DNA from: Cylindrospermum sp. NIES-4074
Lineage (GTDB): Bacteria > Cyanobacteriota > Cyanobacteriia > Cyanobacteriales > Nostocaceae
Length of the DNA stretch: 64,000 nucleotides
Direction of reading: 5' to 3'
Assembly (NCBI GenBank): GCA_003994795.1
Contig: AP018269.1
Span: forward strand, 3,959,677 to 4,023,676
The position numbers and the translations under genes are program-made. The notes under the pieces are model-generated. The model was not told the DNA's origin, made no database searches, and saw only the letters and a list, made by a program, of their open reading frames with translations. Shown one piece after another: positions 61,940 to 64,000 of this stretch; positions within the stretch are counted from its first letter, which is position 1, and the number at the start of each line of letters is the position of its first letter.

Positions 61940-62062
61940 AGGGAATTCCAACAAATAAATTATCCAATCTTGTGGGAGGTCCCGCCCGTCCAATAAACTG
62001 GGCAGGCTAGAAGCCCACCCCACAAGAATTAGTTAGATATTTTTTTAGCTGGAACTCCCTTA
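61940..62062. repeat. MITE-like element with ~36-bp imperfect inverted ends
   Basis: The ends AGGGAATTCCAAC and GCTGGAACTCCCT, with inner arms CTTGTGGG (61969-61976) / CCCACAAG (62019-62026). The middle has GGGCAGGCTAGAAGCCCACC. Similar elements are, from memory, common in Nostoc. No coding capacity. Confidence 0.7.
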
Positions 62063-62066
62063 TTTG

Positions 62067-62146
62067 GTAGGGTGTGTTGTCGCGTAGTGCAACGCACCAT
62101 TCTAGCTTCTCGGTGCATTAGGACTAACGTCCATAACACACCCTAC
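62067..62146. repeat. 80-bp inverted-repeat element
   Basis: Perfect 12-bp ends GTAGGGTGTGTT (62067-62078) and AACACACCCTAC (62135-62146). Related in its ends to the element at 46470-46535. It lies 5 bases from the stop of the pentapeptide-repeat gene. Confidence 0.75.
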
Positions 62147-62151
62147 AAAAC

Positions 62152-64000
62152 TTACCCCTCAGCCTCCCGCAGTGCCTCCAGTTCCTCTGGGGTGAAGGGA
62201 TTTTCCCCTGCCTTGAGTGCTTCTATCCAGCGCAGCCGACGCTGTTTCACATCTTCTGAATGATCATCAAGTGCATTGCTATCTACTGCTGCCTGAAAGT
62301 CTGCTAAAGCCCCAAGTAAGTCGCCTGTCAACGCCCTAGCCAGTCCTCGACTATCTTGATAAAACCCTTTATTGTCAGGTTCTAAGGCGACTGCATTTTC
62401 ACAAGCGTAGAGAACATTAGCAGCATGATCATGTAAGCTACCATGCCAACAGAGGCTATACCAAGACTGGGCAGAAACCTGCAAATTGGGGTCAAGGCTT
62501 AGAGCTTGGTTGTAAGCCTGAATTGCTTCTTCAACCTTACCTTCTATCACCAAACTAATACCCCGACTCAAAGCAGCCGCAGCTGAAAATGTTGGTTGTT
62601 GCGCCAACTCTGAGGAAACGCTAACAGCTTCATGTAGCCCCAAAGCATTTACCCATTTTGTATCACTGTCCCATTTTGCTGCTTCGAGGTAGGCATCGCT
62701 GAGGTAGGCATCGCTGAGGTTGGCACCGCTGAGGTCGGCACGGCTGAGGTTGGCACGGCTGAGGTTGGCACCGCTGAGGTTGGCACGGCTGAGGTTGGCA
62801 CGACTGAGGTTGGCACTGCTGAGGTTGGCACTGCTGAGGTAGGCACGGCTGAGGTTGGCAAGGCTGAGGTTGGCACGGTTGAGGTTGGCACGGTTGAGGT
62901 CGGCATCGCTGAGGTCGGCAAACATGAGGTTGGCACTGCTGAGGTTGGCATCGCTGAGGTCGGCACCGCTGAGGTCGGCACGGCTGAGGTTGGCACTGCT
63001 GAGGTAGGCACCGCTGAGGTCGGCACCGCTGAGGTCGGCACGGCTGAGGTAGGCACCGCTGAGGTCGGCACGGCTGAGGTTGGCATCGCTGAGGTCGGCA
63101 CCGCTGAGGTTGGCACCGCTGAGGTTGGCACCGCTGAGGTTGGCACCGCTGAGGAAAAGTCTCAGAATTTCGTTATAAGTGTAAGCACCCAGGCATTGGC
63201 TATAGCCGATAATGCAGAGCAAGCGTCCTCGGTCAAACTCTTCTGTATCTGGCTGACCACAGGGATAAAAGTTGATTTCATTTTTCAAATCATCCCTTTT
63301 TTGGGCGTAGCGATGCAACTCTAAAAGCAAAATCAAGACATTTAGCCCTGTATACACATCCACTTGTCGCAGTCCCAAGTGATTTTCTCGCTCTGGTAAT
63401 TGCTTTTTCAATTGCTCTTTTTTAAACAAAGGCAAGATTTCTTTTTCTGGAGGTGCATCAATAAATTCTCCATCGCACCAACGGAGGTAAAAATTCTCTA
63501 ATCTTTGAAATAGTGTTAACCAGCGTTGCGGCTGCTCAAATTCGGAACATTCAGCCAACAACCCCCTAAGATATTCGACAATATCAGGCGTTAAATTTCC
63601 ATAACCCAATAAATCATAAATCTGCTTATCCATCACCTCTGTTGAAACTGAGTTTTCTTGACGGTTCCGCTTGGTTAATTGAGTTGTCCAATCTAAAAAG
63701 CTTTCTACTAAACGTTCTGCAAATAAAAACTCGCCGAAACTCTTGTGTACAAATTCCATTGAGCCGCCGTTTTTACCAGAAGCAGGCTTAATGTAGAACG
63801 CAGTCAACAGGTTATTAAGTACCTTTTCTTCTTTAACTTTTTCTAGAGAAGTTTGTTCTCTAGCTTGCTGAATTAATTTAGCAATTGGATCATTACTGTC
63901 TTTAATTCGTGCTTCTAGCATCTTGATATTGGCAGATTCATTTCCTGACTGCACCACACACAAAGCTACTTCAGTTAGAAATTGCCGCAAATCATCACTT
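62152..64000 (-). CDS. NACHT-like, pentapeptide-repeat and TPR protein, 3' part (partial at window edge)
   Basis: The frame is open to the last base of the window, so at least 615 C-terminal residues of a larger protein are present; a TTG at 63990 is not the true start. The first ~250 residues are helical, with EFVHKSFGEFLFAERLVESF, a sequence typical of the region after NACHT NTPase domains. Then come about 31 pentapeptide repeats (A[DNY]LSx) forming a right-handed beta-helix. Next are roughly two TPR-like helix pairs (VEEAIQAYNQALSLDPN, DLLGALADFQAAVDSN) and a charged tail. The ATP-binding part would lie upstream, unseen. Such STAND-type proteins act as sensors or immune effectors; that role is inference. 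Confidence 0.85.
   Translation of the reverse strand, partial: SDDLRQFLTEVALCVVQSGNESANIKMLEARIKDSNDPIAKLIQQAREQTSLEKVKEEKVLNNLLTAFYIKPASGKNGGSMEFVHKSFGEFLFAERLVESFLDWTTQLTKRNRQENSVSTEVMDKQIYDLLGYGNLTPDIVEYLRGLLAECSEFEQPQRWLTLFQRLENFYLRWCDGEFIDAPPEKEILPLFKKEQLKKQLPERENHLGLRQVDVYTGLNVLILLLELHRYAQKRDDLKNEINFYPCGQPDTEEFDRGRLLCIIGYSQCLGAYTYNEILRLFLSGANLSGANLSGANLSGADLSDANLSRADLSGAYLSRADLSGADLSGAYLSSANLSRADLSGADLSDANLSSANLMFADLSDADLNRANLNRANLSLANLSRAYLSSANLSSANLSRANLSRANLSGANLSRANLSRADLSGANLSDAYLSDAYLEAAKWDSDTKWVNALGLHEAVSVSSELAQQPTFSAAAALSRGISLVIEGKVEEAIQAYNQALSLDPNLQVSAQSWYSLCWHGSLHDHAANVLYACENAVALEPDNKGFYQDSRGLARALTGDLLGALADFQAAVDSNALDDHSEDVKQRRLRWIEALKAGENPFTPEELEALREAEG

Noticed and set aside
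62649-63146. 165-codon frame reading VPTSA repeats
   Set aside because: An alternative frame of the 15-bp pentapeptide repeats; the other frame continues into TPR and NACHT-like regions.

Overview
The window comes from a filamentous, heterocyst-forming cyanobacterium (order Nostocales, Nostoc/Anabaena-like). The direct evidence is a full-length hetR (48146-49045), genes of oxygenic phototrophs (psaK, an FtsH2-type ftsH, the cyanobacterial alkane pair ado/aar), many copies of the HIP1 octamer GCGATCGC, heptanucleotide tandem repeats and many short palindromic or mosaic intergenic repeats.

Layout. 1-5.7 kb: 3' part of galE, a TnpB-only IS200/IS605 element with both end hairpins, a two-gene membrane operon (UreH/DsbD_2-like protein plus anchored periplasmic protein), an M28 peptidase and a small anchored protein. 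5.7-7.5 kb: repeat-rich intergenic DNA around a small double-glycine leader peptide gene with a Gly/Tyr-rich core. 7.5-10.4 kb: an apparent operon (small membrane protein, ybeY, dgkA, trpG, Tat-exported metallo-hydrolase) with a terminator. 10.4-15.8 kb: a RelE/Phd-type toxin-antitoxin pair, a seven-repeat FG-GAP protein, an acyltransferase and pepP. 15.87-17.01 kb: a CRISPR array of 16 repeats and 15 spacers with no cas genes in the window, read on the minus strand. 17.6-22.5 kb: two unusual repeat proteins sharing a coiled-coil repeat and a C-terminal module. 23.4-29.6 kb: secreted protein, isochorismatase-family hydrolase, ftsH, secreted protein, gltX and tRNA-Asp. 29.7-33 kb: two tandem Hanks-type kinases with a shared extra C-terminal domain. 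33.7-45.8 kb: RecB-like nuclease, a class V aminotransferase/glycosyltransferase/YjbQ group, Nif3-like protein, small cyanobacterial proteins, a metallo-beta-lactamase-fold protein and dacB. 46.5-51 kb: FHA protein, hetR, cysteine-repeat secreted protein and rpsD. 51-55 kb: moaA, an unknown protein, small membrane protein, Uma2 and an ABC permease. 55.4-60.7 kb: the ado-aar-accA-SDR-folE block, an order I remember from other Nostocales. 60.7-64 kb: trpF, psaK and the 3' part of a large NACHT-like/pentapeptide/TPR protein that runs off the window.

How genes work together. ado and aar make alkanes from fatty acyl-ACP, and accA supplies malonyl-CoA for fatty acid synthesis. trpG and trpF are unlinked tryptophan genes. 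dacB, galE and dgkA serve the envelope. HetR controls heterocyst differentiation. The strongest candidate for an undescribed system is the pair at 17.6-22.5 kb: a membrane protein with an extracytoplasmic disordered repeat domain and a cytoplasmic coiled coil, beside a soluble coiled-coil protein with the same C-terminal module. Membrane-to-cytoplasm scaffolding is an inference. All family calls rest on motifs and memory, with no database search.
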